Below, piece after piece: positions 25,305-33,775 of a stretch of DNA of 64,000 nt. How positions within the stretch are numbered: the stretch's first letter is position 1; every line of letters begins with the position of its first letter. The notes below the pieces were generated by a model. It searched no databases, had not been told where the DNA came from, and saw only the letters and a program-made list of their open reading frames with translations. The stretch comes from Luteitalea sp. TBR-22. GTDB lineage: Bacteria > Acidobacteriota > Vicinamibacteria > Vicinamibacterales > Vicinamibacteraceae. Position numbers and translations under genes: made by a program. Where the stretch lies: the NCBI RefSeq assembly GCF_016865485.1, contig NZ_AP024452.1, positions 1,634,501-1,698,500 on the forward strand. Direction: 5' to 3'.

Positions 25305-27779
25305 ATGCCCACCCTCGACGCCAGCTCCCTCGCTCATTCCCGCCTCCACGAAGCGCTCGGCGCTGCGGCGCAGGGAATTCTCGACCACGACCTGGTCACC
25401 GACGAAGTGTCGCTGTCGCCCGAGTTCCTCGGCAGGCTGAGCCTGCCACCCGGGCAGACCATCGGCCACTGGACGCAGTGGTGCGCGCTGGTCCACGAAG
25501 AGGACCGCCGGTACTTCGAGGTGCTGCGGGCCACGGTGGCGGCGGGCCGGCTCATGGAGCCCGCGCAGGACTTCCGCCTGCGGCGCGTCGACGGGTCGTG
25601 GGGGACGTTCCGGGCGATCGGCCGCACGCTGACCGTCGACAAGGACGGGCGCGGCCGTCACATGACGGTGATCATCGCCGACGTCACCGAGGCGCGTGCC
25701 GAGCAGGCGCGCCTGCGGCACCTGGCCGCCTCGTACGCCACGCTCAGCGAACTGAACCACGCCATCGTCCACGCGAGATCAGAGGAGGAACTGCTGTTGC
25801 GGCTCTGCCAGGCGGCTGTCGTGTCGGGCGGGTTCACGATGGCGTTCGTGGCGATGATCAACGAGGTGTCGGGCGCCGTGGAGCCGCAGGCGGCCTACGG
25901 CGACGAGTGGGGCTACCTCGAGGGCATCCATGTGTCGGCGTCGGCCGACACGCCGTACGGCCACGGGCCGACCGGCACCGCCATCCGCGAGAACCGGCCG
26001 TACTGGTGCCAGCAGTTCATGGAGGACCCCGGCACGCTCCCCTGGCGCGATCGCTGCCCTGACGGCCCGCCATGGGGCTCGGCCGCCGCGCTGCCGCTGC
26101 GCCGCAACGGCGAGGCGGTCGGCGCGCTCACGCTCTACATGCGCCAGACCGGCGCGTTCGACGAGGACACGCAACGCCTGCTGACCATGATGGTCAACGA
26201 CGTGAACTTCGCGCTCGACCATTTCGCGCGCGAGGCCGCCGGGCGACGGATGCAACGCGAGGCCGACGCCACGCGTGCCCAGCTCGAGGCGACCATCGAC
26301 GCCATGCCCGACCTGATCTTCGAGATCGGGCTCGACGGCCGCTTCTACAACTACCACTCGCCGCGGGTCGACCTGCTGGCGGTGCCCCCCGAGGCGTTCC
26401 TCGGGCGCACCATGCAGGAGACGATGCCGCCCGCCGTGGTCGGCAAGATCGAGGCGGCCCTCGACGAAGCGCACCGCACTGGCTACTCGTCGGGCACCTG
26501 CTACGAACTGCAACTGGCCGGCGGTGCGCGGTGGTTCGACATGTCGATTGCCCGCAAGCGGGTCACCGAGGGCGAGGGGCCGAGGTTCATCGCCGTCGTC
26601 CGCGACGTGACGGCGGCGCGGGCCGCCGAGGCCGAGCGCGCGCACCTCGAGGCGCAGCTGCGGCACTCGCAGAAGCTCGAGGCCCTCGGCCAACTGGCCG
26701 GTGGGCTGGCGCACGACCTCAACAACGTGCTCACGCCCATCCTCATCAACACGCCCCAGGTGCGCGCTGCGGTCACCGACGCCGCGGCGAGGGAACTGCT
26801 CGACACGACCGAGCAGTGCGCGCGGCGCGGCGCCGACATCATCCGCCGTCTGCTGATGTTCGCGCGCGGCGTCCCTGGCGAACGCAAGCCCGTGAGCGTG
26901 GCCGACGTCTGCCGCGACATGGCCAAGATCGCGCGCGAGACCTTCGCGCGCAACATCGCCGTGCACGTGGAGGTGCCAGACGACGTCTGGGCCATCCAGG
27001 GCGACCTCACGCAGGTCCATCAGGTGCTGATGAACCTCTGCGTCAACGCGCGCGACGCGATGCCGGAGGGCGGAACGCTCACCCTCGACGCCGCCAACGT
27101 CACGGTGGTCGATCCGCCGCAGGACGGCGCCTCCTCCCCGGCCCCGGGCCCCTTCGTCCGCGTCTGCGTGCGCGACACCGGCGCCGGCATGAGCGCCGCC
27201 CAGATCGAGCGCATCTTCGAACCCTTCTACACCACCAAGCCGATCGGCAAGGGCTCCGGGCTCGGCCTGGCGACGGTGCGGGGCATCGTGCGCAGCCATG
27301 GCGGCTTCGTCACCGTGGCGAGCACGCCCGGCGTCGGCACCGCGTTCGCCGTCCACTTCCCGCCGGCCGTCGCGCCGCAGGCCACGGCCGCGTCCGAGTC
27401 GGCGGCGCCGCGCCGCGGACGCGGCGAGCTGCTGCTGGTGGTCGACGACGAGGCGACGGTGCGCAGCAGTGTGCGCCGCTGCCTGGTGTCGCACGGATAC
27501 AAGGTGGCCGTGGCAGGCCACGGGCGCGAGGGGGCAGAGCTGTTCGCGCTGCGGGCCGCCGAGGTCCGCGTGGTGATCAGCGACATGATGATGCCGGCGA
27601 TGGACGGGCTGGCGATGCTGGCCGCGATTCGCGCGATCCGACCGGACGTCAAGTTCATCCTGATGAGCGGCCTGCTCGATCGCGCGACCCCACGCGGCCA
27701 GGCGCCCGACGTGGTGCTCAGCAAGCCGTTCGACCCCGACGCACTCCTCGCGGCCGTCGGCCGGCTGTGTGACGTCTGA
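25305..27779 (+). CDS. Hybrid sensor histidine kinase (PAS, GAF, PAS, HisKA, HATPase, receiver)
   Basis: An 824-residue soluble sensor with no membrane segment. Order: PAS (~10-130), GAF (~145-310), PAS (~330-455), HisKA with H-box GGLAHDLNN, HATPase with N-box NLCVNARDAM, G1 VRDTGAGM and G2 GSGLGLATV, then a C-terminal receiver with acidic LVVDDE, phospho-acceptor in VVISDMMMPAMDG, and the conserved LSKPF Lys. It should autophosphorylate and pass phosphate to its own receiver. ATG 25305 is preferred because the upstream in-frame part is Arg/Ala-rich and unlike a domain. The last codons (Asp-Val-stop) lie in a heptamer-like stretch beside the IS5 insertion. Confidence 0.9.
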   Translation: MPTLDASSLAHSRLHEALGAAAQGILDHDLVTDEVSLSPEFLGRLSLPPGQTIGHWTQWCALVHEEDRRYFEVLRATVAAGRLMEPAQDFRLRRVDGSWGTFRAIGRTLTVDKDGRGRHMTVIIADVTEARAEQARLRHLAASYATLSELNHAIVHARSEEELLLRLCQAAVVSGGFTMAFVAMINEVSGAVEPQAAYGDEWGYLEGIHVSASADTPYGHGPTGTAIRENRPYWCQQFMEDPGTLPWRDRCPDGPPWGSAAALPLRRNGEAVGALTLYMRQTGAFDEDTQRLLTMMVNDVNFALDHFAREAAGRRMQREADATRAQLEATIDAMPDLIFEIGLDGRFYNYHSPRVDLLAVPPEAFLGRTMQETMPPAVVGKIEAALDEAHRTGYSSGTCYELQLAGGARWFDMSIARKRVTEGEGPRFIAVVRDVTAARAAEAERAHLEAQLRHSQKLEALGQLAGGLAHDLNNVLTPILINTPQVRAAVTDAAARELLDTTEQCARRGADIIRRLLMFARGVPGERKPVSVADVCRDMAKIARETFARNIAVHVEVPDDVWAIQGDLTQVHQVLMNLCVNARDAMPEGGTLTLDAANVTVVDPPQDGASSPAPGPFVRVCVRDTGAGMSAAQIERIFEPFYTTKPIGKGSGLGLATVRGIVRSHGGFVTVASTPGVGTAFAVHFPPAVAPQATAASESAAPRRGRGELLLVVDDEATVRSSVRRCLVSHGYKVAVAGHGREGAELFALRAAEVRVVISDMMMPAMDGLAMLAAIRAIRPDVKFILMSGLLDRATPRGQAPDVVLSKPFDPDALLAAVGRLCDV

Positions 27780-27780
27780 G

Positions 27781-27797
27781 TAACGTCTAACGTCTAA
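27781..27797. repeat. Left fragment of an AACGTC heptamer array, split by the IS element
   Basis: TAACGTC, TAACGTC, TAA directly after the kinase gene. Joining it to 29073 and dropping one CTAA copy restores an unbroken 7-base register with the right fragment. Confidence 0.75.
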
Positions 27798-29068
27798 GAG
27801 CTTGCTGAAAAACTAAGCCCGAGGGATCGACACCGTCGATCCCGGGTACTACGATGGCGGACATGCGCGGAGACGACCGTCAGCCCACGTCGATGTTCAG
27901 CTATGTGTCGGCCGAGGACCGCGTGCCCAAAGACCATCCGCTGCGGCCGATCCGCGCGCTGGTGGACGAGATCCTCCGTGACATGTCGCGCGACTTCGAC
28001 GGGCTGTATGCCCGTGTTGGCCGCCCGTCGATTCCGCCGGAGCGCCTGCTGCGGGCGCAGTTGCTCCAGCTGTTCTACTCCATCCGCAGCGAGCGGCTGC
28101 TCATGGAGCAGCTCGACTACAACATCCTGTTTCGCTGGTTCGTCGGCCTCGAGATGGACGAGCCGATCTGGGTGCCGACGGTGTTCACCAAGAATCGCGA
28201 CCGCGTGCTGAATCAGGAGGTCGCGCGCCAGTTCCTGGGGCGCGTCGTCGAGCGCGCGTCGGCCTGGATGTCCGACGAGCACTTCTCGGTCGATGGCACG
28301 CTGCTGGAGGCGTGGGCCAGCCACAAGAGCTTTCAGCCGAAGGACGGGCCGCCGGGCGGCGGCGACGGGCGCGATTTCCGCGGCCAGACGCGCACCAACG
28401 ACACGCACGCGTCCAAGACAGACCCTGATGCGCGGCTGTACCGCAAGACGTTTCAGGGCGAGGCGCGCTTGGCGTACCTCGGGCATGTGCTCATGGAGAA
28501 CCGGCACGGCCTGATCGTGGACGGCATGGCCACCACCGCCGATGGCCACGCCGAGCGCGATGCCGCGTTGCTCCTGCTGCACCGGCACGCGCGCGCCGGT
28601 CGCGCGCGGACCGTCGGCGCCGACAAGCAGTACGACACGCACGATTTCGTGGGCCTCACGCGGCAGCTCGGGTACACGCCGCATATCAGCCAGAACGTGA
28701 AGCGACGCGGCGGCAGCGCCATCGATGGCCGCACCACCCGCCATGACGGCTACACCAGGAGTCAGGCGTGTCGGCCGCGCATCGAGCGCGTCTTCGGCTG
28801 GCTGAAACCGCTGGCCGGCTTGCGCAAGGTGAAACTCCGGGGGCTTGAGAAGGTCGACAGCCTGTTCGTGTTTGCCTGCGCCGCCTTCAACCTGCGGCGG
28901 CTGCCGAAGCTGATGGCCGGCGTGCCGGCGACCGCGTGACGCGGCCGCCGACCGCGCGGCGACCCGCCGCGCCGGTCGCGACGAGGCCGCGTGCGGGCGC
29001 GGATCGGCCGTGTCGGCCGCGGTCAGCACGTGGAAGATAGCCCTCATGGCCAGTTCTTCAGCAAGCTC
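27798..29068 (+). mobile_element. Intact IS5-type insertion sequence, 1,271 bp
   Basis: The left end GAGCTTGCTGAAAAACT and the inverted right end GAGCTTGCTGAAGAACT match at 16 of 17 bases. The flanks carry a direct 4-base target duplication, CTAA (27794-27797 and 29069-29072), the YTAR-type target known for the IS5 group. A single intact transposase gene fills the element. It sits in non-coding repeat DNA between two convergent signalling genes and disrupts neither. The near-identical ends and intact ORF suggest a recent, possibly still active, copy. Confidence 0.92.
27854..28939 (+). CDS. IS5-family transposase (DDE)
   Basis: A 361-residue transposase. The N-terminal DUF772-type region covers DHPLRPIRALVDEILRDMS and GRPSIPPERLLRAQLLQLFY (about 25-95). 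The DDE catalytic core has Asp147 in FSVDGTLLEAW, Asp257 in GADKQYD and Glu311 in RPRIERVFGWLK. No frameshift or internal stop is seen, so it should be functional. Start is ATG 27854; an in-frame ATG nine bases later (MRGDD) is also possible. It is the only gene in the element. Confidence 0.95.
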   Translation: MADMRGDDRQPTSMFSYVSAEDRVPKDHPLRPIRALVDEILRDMSRDFDGLYARVGRPSIPPERLLRAQLLQLFYSIRSERLLMEQLDYNILFRWFVGLEMDEPIWVPTVFTKNRDRVLNQEVARQFLGRVVERASAWMSDEHFSVDGTLLEAWASHKSFQPKDGPPGGGDGRDFRGQTRTNDTHASKTDPDARLYRKTFQGEARLAYLGHVLMENRHGLIVDGMATTADGHAERDAALLLLHRHARAGRARTVGADKQYDTHDFVGLTRQLGYTPHISQNVKRRGGSAIDGRTTRHDGYTRSQACRPRIERVFGWLKPLAGLRKVKLRGLEKVDSLFVFACAAFNLRRLPKLMAGVPATA

Positions 29069-29111
29069 CTAACGTCTAACGTCAAACGTCAAACGTCAAA
29101 CGTCAAACGTC
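29069..29111. repeat. Right fragment of the AACGTC heptamer array
   Basis: After the CTAA duplication come two TAACGTC and four exact AAACGTC units. The last unit supplies bases of the final Val codon and of the stop codon of the gene ending at 29110. The same unit recurs at 54244-54285 and, inverted and degenerate, at 44922-45019. Confidence 0.85.
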
Positions 29112-30258
29112 AAACGTCATGCGTGCCCGGCACCCGCACGAGCAGCGGCTCGGCGATGCCGATGGTGCGCACGTACCCGCACAGGATCTCGAGCAGGGCC
29201 GGCGAGATCACCTGGCCGGCGGGCGCCAGGGTGAGGCCGCCGTGGGCGCGCACCGGCTCCTCGAGCACCATCCCTGCCTCGAGGTCGGCGACGTTCACGC
29301 TCACGACGTGCGACCCCGCGCCGGTCAGCCGGTAGGTCAGCAGCGCGTCGAGCAGTCGCGCCGGCGCGAGCTGGCGGGCCCGCAGGGCGTCGATCGCCTG
29401 GTCGCGGTCCTCGCCACGCGCCACCGCCGTGTCGAGCAGCATCGCGGCGCGCAGCAGTTGCGCCCCGAGCTGTTCCGGGCGCATCGCGTCGAGGGGCGTG
29501 GCCACCGGCCCGGCGTCGGTCGCCCCGGTGATCATCGCCCCCACGTCCTGCAGTCCCGGCAGCGTCGCCAGCAGCATCGCGGTCGTGTGTGTCACGTCCT
29601 CGAACTGCTGGCGCTCGGCCGCATCGGCCGGGTGACCGGCGACGAAGCGATCGATGGTCGCCTTGTCGAAGCCGATCGCGCCCAGGCCGGCCAGGGCCGC
29701 CGCCAGCTCGTAGCGATCGGCGCCGGGGATCGACAGCGTGTCGCACATGTGACGCACCGCCCGTTGCAGCCGGCGCAGCCAGTGCTCGAGCGGCGGATTG
29801 GTCCTCGTCACGAGCGCCTGCAGGGCGGTCGCCAGCGAGGCGTCCGCGGGCGTGGCGGTCGTCGACGTGGCGTTGTACCTGGCGATGGCGGCCTCGATGC
29901 ACGCCCACAGCGCCGGCGTCGCGCAGGGCTTGAGCAGCACCCGGAAGATCTCGGCCTCGTTGACCGCCGCGACCAGTTCCAGCAGGTCGGCCTTGCCGGT
30001 GAAGAGGATGCGGACCGTGCGGGGGGCGAGGGCCTTGATGCGGACCAGCAGGTCGAGGCCGTTCATGCCCGGCATGTGGTAGTCGGTGAAGACCGCGGTG
30101 AATGGCGGGCCGGCTTCCACCAGCGCGAGTGCCTCGCTGGCCGTGGCGGCCACCGACACGTCGAGCTGCGCCTTCAACTGTCGATGGTAGGCCGTGCGGA
30201 CCAGCCGGTCGTCGTCGACCAGCAGCACGCGCGGGCGGACCAGCCACGGGGCGGTCAC
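29110..30258 (-). CDS. Response regulator with a degenerate HD-type output domain
   Basis: A 382-residue protein. Residues ~8-125 are a complete receiver (VLLVDDDRLVR, phospho-acceptor in FTDYHMPGMNG, FTGK, LLKPC). The rest is helical and follows the HD-GYP outline (RYELAAALAGLGAIGFDKATIDRF ... FEDVTHTTAMLL). The catalytic His-Asp of that family is missing (LAGLG where LHDIG is expected), so cyclic-di-GMP hydrolysis is unlikely. The GTG start overlaps the TGA of the HDOD gene, showing coupling. It may act through protein contacts. The last codons, GAC GTT TGA, fall in a heptamer array. Confidence 0.82.
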   Translation of the reverse strand: MTAPWLVRPRVLLVDDDRLVRTAYHRQLKAQLDVSVAATASEALALVEAGPPFTAVFTDYHMPGMNGLDLLVRIKALAPRTVRILFTGKADLLELVAAVNEAEIFRVLLKPCATPALWACIEAAIARYNATSTTATPADASLATALQALVTRTNPPLEHWLRRLQRAVRHMCDTLSIPGADRYELAAALAGLGAIGFDKATIDRFVAGHPADAAERQQFEDVTHTTAMLLATLPGLQDVGAMITGATDAGPVATPLDAMRPEQLGAQLLRAAMLLDTAVARGEDRDQAIDALRARQLAPARLLDALLTYRLTGAGSHVVSVNVADLEAGMVLEEPVRAHGGLTLAPAGQVISPALLEILCGYVRTIGIAEPLLVRVPGTHDV

Positions 30259-31475
30259 GACTCGAGCTCCAGCAGGCGCGGCCACGTGGCGCCGTCGATG
30301 GGGCACCCGATGGCCGCCAGGTAGTCGCCATCGAGCTCGTTCGGCGTCGCCGCGTCGCGGGCGTGCTCGAGCCGGTTGGCGAGGTGGACGAGCCCGAGCG
30401 CCACCGACGCCGACGCGCCGCCGTATCGCGGATCGTGATGGAAGGCCACGGCCTCGACGATGGCGTCGGGCAGGCCCCAGAGGGCGAGCAGGTGCCCGCC
30501 GACCCAGTCGTGCGGCGCGCCGATGAGGATCGTCTCGGCGACGCGCAGCGGCACCTCGCCGGACTCGACCAGGTCCTGGGCCTGGCGGTACTTGTCGGGG
30601 AAGTTGATCGCCAGCACCAGCTTGCCGACGTCGTGCAGCAGGCCCGCGGCGCGTGCGGCGCCGATCGCGTCGTGCCCGAGGCGGAAGTGGTGGCCCAGCG
30701 CGGCGGCGCGCCGCGCCGTCCGCAGGCCGTGCGAGAACAGGCGGGCCAGGCCGAGGCGCTCGAGCGTCTGCGCGTCGGCCTGCGAGAGCCACTGCTGTTG
30801 CACGAGCACGGCGCCCACAGTGTCGAGCCCGAGCAGCGTGACCGCCAGCGCTGCGTCGCTCACCGGTTGCCGCAGCCCGAGGAGCGGACTGTTGACGACA
30901 TGCAGCAGTTCCGCGGTCGCCCCGGCATCCTGCTCGACGAGCGCCCCGACTCGCGCGACCGACGGATCGGGGCCGCGGAGTTCCGCGAGCAACTGCTGCA
31001 GCACCTGCGGCACGCTGGGCAGGACCTCGAGGCCGAGGACCAGCGTCTTCAGCGTCTCGTCGCACAGCAGGCCCCGCACCCGCAGCGACTGCTGGAGCGC
31101 CAGGGCGACGGCCCCGGCTCGGGTGTCGCGGGGCAGGCAGGTGTGCGCATGGCGGAGCGCGTCGACGGCCCGTGGCGCGTCGGCCAGGGCCAGCGCCACG
31201 CGGAGCACCTCGGGATGGTGGGCCTGGGCGTGCGCGAGCACCGTGGGCGGCTCCCCGGGCACCACCTCGCACACGGCCGCGTCGATCTCGAGCGTCTCCA
31301 GGGCGTAGAGCGCCTCGTCCACGCTGTCGACCACCGACACCTGCCACCCTGGCACGCGCGCCAGTTCGCGGCCGAGCGCGTCGCGCCGGGCCGGCGACGC
31401 TGCCTGCAGCAGCACATGGATGCCGGACGTGCCGGACTGCCGGGGCCGGCCGCGCCGTCCGGCTCGCGCCACCAT
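30255..31475 (-). CDS. HDOD-domain signalling protein with degenerate N-terminal receiver
   Basis: A 406-residue protein. The first ~125 residues have the size and strand pattern of a receiver (IHVLLQAASPARRDALGREL; AAVCEVVPG) but lack the phospho-acceptor Asp. Residues ~140-390 are an HDOD domain: LPSVPQVLQQLLAEL, IARV-like VARVGALVEQD, VNSPLLGL, and AAGLLHDVGKLVL. HDOD proteins act in signalling, often near chemotaxis or cyclic-di-GMP circuits. It starts 3 bases after the kinase-like gene and overlaps the next gene by four bases, so the three genes form one operon. Confidence 0.87.
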   Translation of the reverse strand: MVARAGRRGRPRQSGTSGIHVLLQAASPARRDALGRELARVPGWQVSVVDSVDEALYALETLEIDAAVCEVVPGEPPTVLAHAQAHHPEVLRVALALADAPRAVDALRHAHTCLPRDTRAGAVALALQQSLRVRGLLCDETLKTLVLGLEVLPSVPQVLQQLLAELRGPDPSVARVGALVEQDAGATAELLHVVNSPLLGLRQPVSDAALAVTLLGLDTVGAVLVQQQWLSQADAQTLERLGLARLFSHGLRTARRAAALGHHFRLGHDAIGAARAAGLLHDVGKLVLAINFPDKYRQAQDLVESGEVPLRVAETILIGAPHDWVGGHLLALWGLPDAIVEAVAFHHDPRYGGASASVALGLVHLANRLEHARDAATPNELDGDYLAAIGCPIDGATWPRLLELES

Positions 31476-31478
31476 CGC

Positions 31479-32156
31479 TCAGGCCTCCGCCACCGACAGC
31501 GCCAGCGACTCGCGCTGGCCCTCGGCCGTGACCCCGAGTTCCACGACCGGACCGCGAACCACCGCGTCGACGAGGATGCGGCTTGCCTCGACGGTCATGC
31601 CGCCACGACGCTCTGCGAGGCGACGAGCGGCCTCGAGCATCGCGCGAGCGAACGCCACGCCGATTGCTCGCGGGTTGCCTTTCACCCGGGGAAGGTCCGG
31701 GGGCAGCACCGTGTCGACCTCGGCGATGTACTTCCACGCGTTTCGGGTGAGCGTCGTCACCGAGGGGACCAGCGTGCCCAGGTCGACGGCTTGCTCGGCG
31801 GTGCCCGCCTGGCTGAATTCCGCGATGGCCCGCACGACGGCGGATGCGCGCTGGGCTGCGTCAGCCGAGTCGGCCAGGGCGGCCTGCAGTTCGTCGGGTG
31901 GGTACCGATCCTTCAGGGCCGACAGGGCCTGCTGGAGGGCGGCGAGGTCGGCCGGTGCGGCCTCGGGCGACAGGCGCTCGGCCTGCGCGCACAGTTCGCT
32001 CACCACGGCCAGGCCGTCCTCGAGGTAGCGAAGGTTGTGAACGAGGGCCTGCAGCGGCGAGGCGACCTCGTGCGCCAGGCCCGCGGCGAGCAGGCCCAGG
32101 GTTTCGAGGCGCTCGCCATCGGTCATCGGCGCGGCGGCGCTGGGCGAGGTCTCCAC
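31479..32156 (-). CDS. Truncated or degenerate histidine kinase-like protein
   Basis: A 225-residue protein with a recognisable dimerisation/H-box segment (TLGLLAAGLAHEVASPLQALVHNL, His near residue 30) and coiled-coil helices. The ATPase half is reduced: an N-box-like VKGNPRAIGVAFARAML is present, but no DTGxG (G1) or GxGLG (G2) box, so ATP binding is doubtful. It could serve as a phosphotransfer or docking protein for the receiver two genes downstream. Start is GTG 32156; an in-frame ATG at 32126 is an alternative. It diverges from hemN over a 162-base gap. Confidence 0.75.
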   Translation of the reverse strand: METSPSAAAPMTDGERLETLGLLAAGLAHEVASPLQALVHNLRYLEDGLAVVSELCAQAERLSPEAAPADLAALQQALSALKDRYPPDELQAALADSADAAQRASAVVRAIAEFSQAGTAEQAVDLGTLVPSVTTLTRNAWKYIAEVDTVLPPDLPRVKGNPRAIGVAFARAMLEAARRLAERRGGMTVEASRILVDAVVRGPVVELGVTAEGQRESLALSVAEA

Positions 32157-32290
32157 CCCCGGGTTATCGGCGGAGCGGCGCCGAACTGCATCACGCACAG
32201 GCGCGGGGAACCTCGCGGCGCGCGCGGAGAATCCCCCGCGCCGGGGCCACGACAGCGGCTGGATCTGCCGGATTCCCGGCATTCGGCCTG

Positions 32291-32306
32291 TGGCCCGTGC
32301 CTTGCA
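32291..32306 (+). promoter_or_regulatory. Candidate sigma-54 promoter of the heme operon
   Basis: TGGCCCGTGCCTTGCA keeps the TGGC-N7-TTGCA core. The predicted start is about 32317, just before GTG 32319, so either the message is leaderless or translation begins at the in-frame GTG 32376. The rest of the 32157-32318 gap shows no clear FNR box or sigma-70 promoter. Confidence 0.4.
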
Positions 32307-32318
32307 CGAAGGGAGGTC

Positions 32319-33773
32319 GTGCCAGGCCTGATCCAGCACGGTGTCTCCTCCCTGTCCACGCCGGGCACGCTCCCCGTGCCCGGCGACCTCGATGGACAGG
32401 CCGTCACGCTCGACCTCCTTCGTCGGTACGACCGACCGGGGCCCCGGTACACGTCGTACCCGACGGCGGTCGAGTTCCACGAAGGCTTCGGCGCCGACGC
32501 CTACGCCACGCACCTGGCGCGCGCCGCGGCGCAGCCCGACGCGCCGCTCTCGCTGTACGTGCACCTGCCGTTCTGCGAGTCGCGCTGTGCGTTCTGCGGC
32601 TGCTCGGTGATCGTCACCAAGAAGCGCCACGTCGCCGAGCAGTACCTCGGGTACCTGGTGCGCGAGATCGGGATGGTCGCGGCCGCTCTGCGCGGCCGTC
32701 GTCGCGTCGTGCAGTACCACTGGGGCGGCGGCACGCCGAGCTACCTGTTGCCCTCGCAGATGCGCGTCCTGCACGAGGCCGTCCGCGAGCACTTCGACCT
32801 GGACCTGTCGGGGGAGCTCGCCCTCGAGGTCGACCCGCGCGTCACCTCCTTCGAGCAGCTCGAGACCCTGCGGGCCCTCGGCTTCAACCGCCTGTCGCTC
32901 GGCGTCCAGGACTTCGACCCGGGCGTGCAGGAAGCGGTCAACCGCATCCAGGGCGTCGAGGCGACTCGCGCGTTGGTCGAGCGCGCCCGTGACCTCGGGT
33001 TCGGCTCGATCAACGTCGATCTGATCTACGGCCTGCCGAGGCAGGAACTCGATTCGTTCGCGCGCACGGTGGACACCGTCATCGGCCTGCGTCCCGACCG
33101 CGTGGCGGCGTACTCGTTCGCGCACGTGCCGTGGATTCGCGCCCACCAGAAGCTGCTCAAGGTGGAGGAGCTGCCCTCGGCCGACCGCAAGCTGCAGTTG
33201 TTCGTCGACGCGCGCGCCCGCTTCCTCGCGGCCGGGTACGTGCCGATCGGCATGGACCACTTCGCGCTGCCCGGCGACGAACTCGCGCATGCCGCGGCGG
33301 CCGGCCGGCTGCACCGCAACTTCATGGGCTACACGACCCGCCCGGCGGCCGACATGATCGGCCTGGGCGTGTCGGCCATCGGCGACGTGGCCGGGGCGTT
33401 CGCCCAGAACACCAAGAAGCTCAGTGCCTACTACGCGGCCATCACCGAGGGGCGCTTCCCGGTCGAGCGCGGCTACGCCCTCGACGAGGACGACCATCTC
33501 CGTCGCCACGTGGTCACGCAGCTGATGTGCAACCTGCACCTCGACACCCGAGAGGTGGAGCGTCGCTTCGGCGTCGACTTCGACGGGTACTTCGCCAGGG
33601 AACGCGGCGAGCTGGCCGAGGGCCCGATGGCCCACGGCTTCCTCGTCGACGAGGGAGGGCGTCTGCGCGTCACGCCGCGGGGCCGCCTGTTCGTCCGCAA
33701 CATCTGCATGATCTTCGACCGGCACCTGCGCGAGAAGCGCGCCGCCACGCCGGTCTTCTCCAGGACCGTCTAG
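32319..33773 (+). CDS. hemN: Oxygen-independent coproporphyrinogen III oxidase (radical SAM)
   Basis: A 484-residue HemN. The family opening DLLRRYDRPGPRYTSYPTAV is followed by the radical-SAM cluster motif CESRCAFCGC (Cx3Cx2CxC). Further blocks are YHWGGGTPSYL, EVDPRVTS, RLSLGVQDFDP, INVDLIYGLPRQ, the HemN C-terminal domain with GLGVSAIGDVAGAFAQN, and NICMIFDRHLREK near the end. Length fits true HemN, not the shorter HemW. It converts coproporphyrinogen III to protoporphyrinogen IX using SAM, without oxygen. The start is uncertain: GTG 32319 has GGGAGG too close, and GTG 32376 is the alternative. hemH follows two bases after its stop. Confidence 0.94.
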   Translation: MPGLIQHGVSSLSTPGTLPVPGDLDGQAVTLDLLRRYDRPGPRYTSYPTAVEFHEGFGADAYATHLARAAAQPDAPLSLYVHLPFCESRCAFCGCSVIVTKKRHVAEQYLGYLVREIGMVAAALRGRRRVVQYHWGGGTPSYLLPSQMRVLHEAVREHFDLDLSGELALEVDPRVTSFEQLETLRALGFNRLSLGVQDFDPGVQEAVNRIQGVEATRALVERARDLGFGSINVDLIYGLPRQELDSFARTVDTVIGLRPDRVAAYSFAHVPWIRAHQKLLKVEELPSADRKLQLFVDARARFLAAGYVPIGMDHFALPGDELAHAAAAGRLHRNFMGYTTRPAADMIGLGVSAIGDVAGAFAQNTKKLSAYYAAITEGRFPVERGYALDEDDHLRRHVVTQLMCNLHLDTREVERRFGVDFDGYFARERGELAEGPMAHGFLVDEGGRLRVTPRGRLFVRNICMIFDRHLREKRAATPVFSRTV

Positions 33774-33775
33774 GC

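Noticed and set aside
29069-29111. Possible CRISPR array from repeated AAACGTC units
   Set aside because: Units are 7 bases with no spacers. CRISPR repeats are about 23-47 bases with unique spacers, and no cas gene is present.
30102-32318. The long plus-strand extension in front of hemN (one 1,223-codon frame)
   Set aside because: Only the last ~485 codons match HemN. The first part is antisense to the receiver, HDOD and kinase-like genes and shows no domain.
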